From Fidelibacterota bacterium (GTDB taxonomy: Bacteria; Fidelibacterota; UBA2242): a stretch of DNA of 14,828 nucleotides. This document shows, in pieces, positions 13,807-14,828 of this stretch; the stretch's first letter is position 1, and every line of letters begins with the position of its first letter. Below the pieces are notes generated by a model, which saw only the letters and a program-made list of their open reading frames with translations, was not told where the DNA came from and did not search any database. The DNA lies in NCBI GenBank assembly GCA_016936335.1, contig JAFGXZ010000007.1, forward strand, positions 1 through 14,828, in the 5' to 3' direction. Both the position numbers and the translations under genes were made by a program.

Positions 13807-14828
13807 ATGAATATTATTCAGGCAGATGCATCGAAAAAATCCAGAAACAGTAAACAATATCAACGGATAAAACTTCTACTTTCATCGGCCGAAATTATCA
13901 TCGGTTTGGGATTTTTAATCGGGATTGTCACTTGCGGTTTTACCACCAGAACCGAAGAATTTATCCGGATGCATACTCAGAATGATTATCTGGTGCTGCT
14001 TGTATTCATTACAGTTATCGGAATTATTGAGTCAGCTATCTTGTTCCCACTCACAGTTTTATCCGGATTTGTCATCGAACATCGCTACCAACTAAGCGAT
14101 CAGCGATTTTTTTCCTGGCTCTGGGAACAGACGAAAGGAATTCTTATTTCTTATCCGATCATGCTGATTATCATTACAATTTTTTTCACTCTTTTACGCC
14201 GGTATCCGGAAAGCTGGTGGTTCTGGATGGGAACTGTAATGGTGCTGTTTTCCATTATTATCGCCCGGCTGGCTCCGGTTCTGCTATTCCCCCTTTTCTA
14301 TAAATTTTCACCTCTTAAAGATAAATCACTGGCAATCAATGTATCGGCATTTTGTGAAAAGGTCGGACTTCAGCTGGAAGGAGTATACCAGTTTAATCTG
14401 AGTAAAACCACCCGCAAGGCCAATGCGGCATTCACGGGAATCGGTAAATCGAAACGGGTGATTTTGGGGGACACGCTTCTGGATAATATGGAAACCGGCG
14501 AGATTCTGGCTGTGCTTGCTCACGAGCTGGGACATTATAAACTCAAGCACATGTGGAAAGGAATGGCAGTCGGCATTCTCATTACGTTCCTGGGACTTTT
14601 TCTAGTGTCCATTGCGTACAATTCAGCGTTGCAACTGGTTCATATGCAGAATCCGGCTCAAATTGCAGCCCTGCCACTGATCGGCATCCTGTTGACGATT
14701 TACCAGTTTATCACAGCGCCACTCCAGAATGCCTATTCCCGGGCCAATGAACGGGCGGCTGATGATTTTGCCGTAAACATGATCGGCAACCCGCAGGCTC
14801 TCATCGCCGGATTAAATACATTAGCCGA
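13807..14828 (+). CDS. M48-family membrane zinc metallopeptidase, Ste24/CAAX-protease type (3' end beyond window)
   Basis: The frame is open from ATG 13807 to the window edge, giving 340 codons of a protein usually about 410-420 residues long. Membrane segments lie near 26-46, 62-88, 112-130 and 138-162, with more after the active site. The family strand NAAFTGIGKSKRVILGDTLLDN precedes the zinc motif HELGH (H239, E240, H243), and NERAADDFA supplies the third ligand E315 with D319. These are the M48 signatures, and FSPLKD together with the four leading helices points to the Ste24 group rather than HtpX. Bacterial members are thought to take part in membrane or outer-membrane protein quality control. 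A GGGGAA sequence about eight bases before the ATG serves as ribosome site. It follows the ferritin-like gene by 79 nt and may have its own promoter. Confidence 0.92.
   Translation, partial: MNIIQADASKKSRNSKQYQRIKLLLSSAEIIIGLGFLIGIVTCGFTTRTEEFIRMHTQNDYLVLLVFITVIGIIESAILFPLTVLSGFVIEHRYQLSDQRFFSWLWEQTKGILISYPIMLIIITIFFTLLRRYPESWWFWMGTVMVLFSIIIARLAPVLLFPLFYKFSPLKDKSLAINVSAFCEKVGLQLEGVYQFNLSKTTRKANAAFTGIGKSKRVILGDTLLDNMETGEILAVLAHELGHYKLKHMWKGMAVGILITFLGLFLVSIAYNSALQLVHMQNPAQIAALPLIGILLTIYQFITAPLQNAYSRANERAADDFAVNMIGNPQALIAGLNTLA

Overview
The window is ordinary chromosomal DNA from a didermic, LPS-making bacterium. It most resembles the FCB superphylum (Bacteroidota, Chlorobi, Marinimicrobia or Calditrichota-like lineages). 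The pointers are an LpxC-FabZ fusion protein, a TonB-dependent receptor with an N-terminal carboxypeptidase-regulatory-like domain, Skp and BamA side by side, and mid-40s GC by eye. The phylum is inferred from gene content only. I see no phage, transposon, CRISPR, rRNA or tRNA.

Left block (1-9168, + strand): one tightly packed envelope operon. It may begin with the last codons of an upstream gene, then runs bamA, skp, lpxD, lpxC-fabZ, lpxA, an unrecognised exported probable outer-membrane barrel, dxr and rseP. Gaps are 0-20 nt, so these genes are probably co-transcribed. Together they cover outer-membrane protein assembly (BamA, Skp), the first acyl and deacetylation steps of lipid A (LpxA, LpxC, LpxD) with the FabZ dehydratase that competes for the same hydroxyacyl-ACP, the first committed MEP isoprenoid step (Dxr), and an intramembrane site-2 protease (RseP). 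lpxB is not in the window.

Middle block (9174-12480, - strand): a small six-helix membrane protein (LiaI/LiaF-like), then a TonB-dependent receptor whose stop overlaps the start of a small eight-cysteine YkgJ-type metal-binding protein (ATGA overlap). This block converges on rseP with only 5 nt between the two stop codons.

Right block (12481-14828, + strand): a short redox and iron cluster of a NifU-C-terminal-domain Fe-S scaffold, a 52-residue rubredoxin too short for most ORF callers, and a rubrerythrin-type diiron ferritin-like protein that lacks its own rubredoxin domain. A Ste24-type M48 membrane metallopeptidase follows and runs off the window end. Rubredoxin plus rubrerythrin suggests an anaerobe or microaerophile coping with peroxide. 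The intergenic stretches of this block share a 16-nt motif and a downstream CCGGTT...TAAC dyad that the genes do not explain; this is the most interesting unexplained signal here. No wholly new multi-gene system is evident. The main candidates for novelty are the barrel gene inside the lipid A operon, the receptor/YkgJ pair and the repeated intergenic motif. No stretch over 300 nt lacks a gene.
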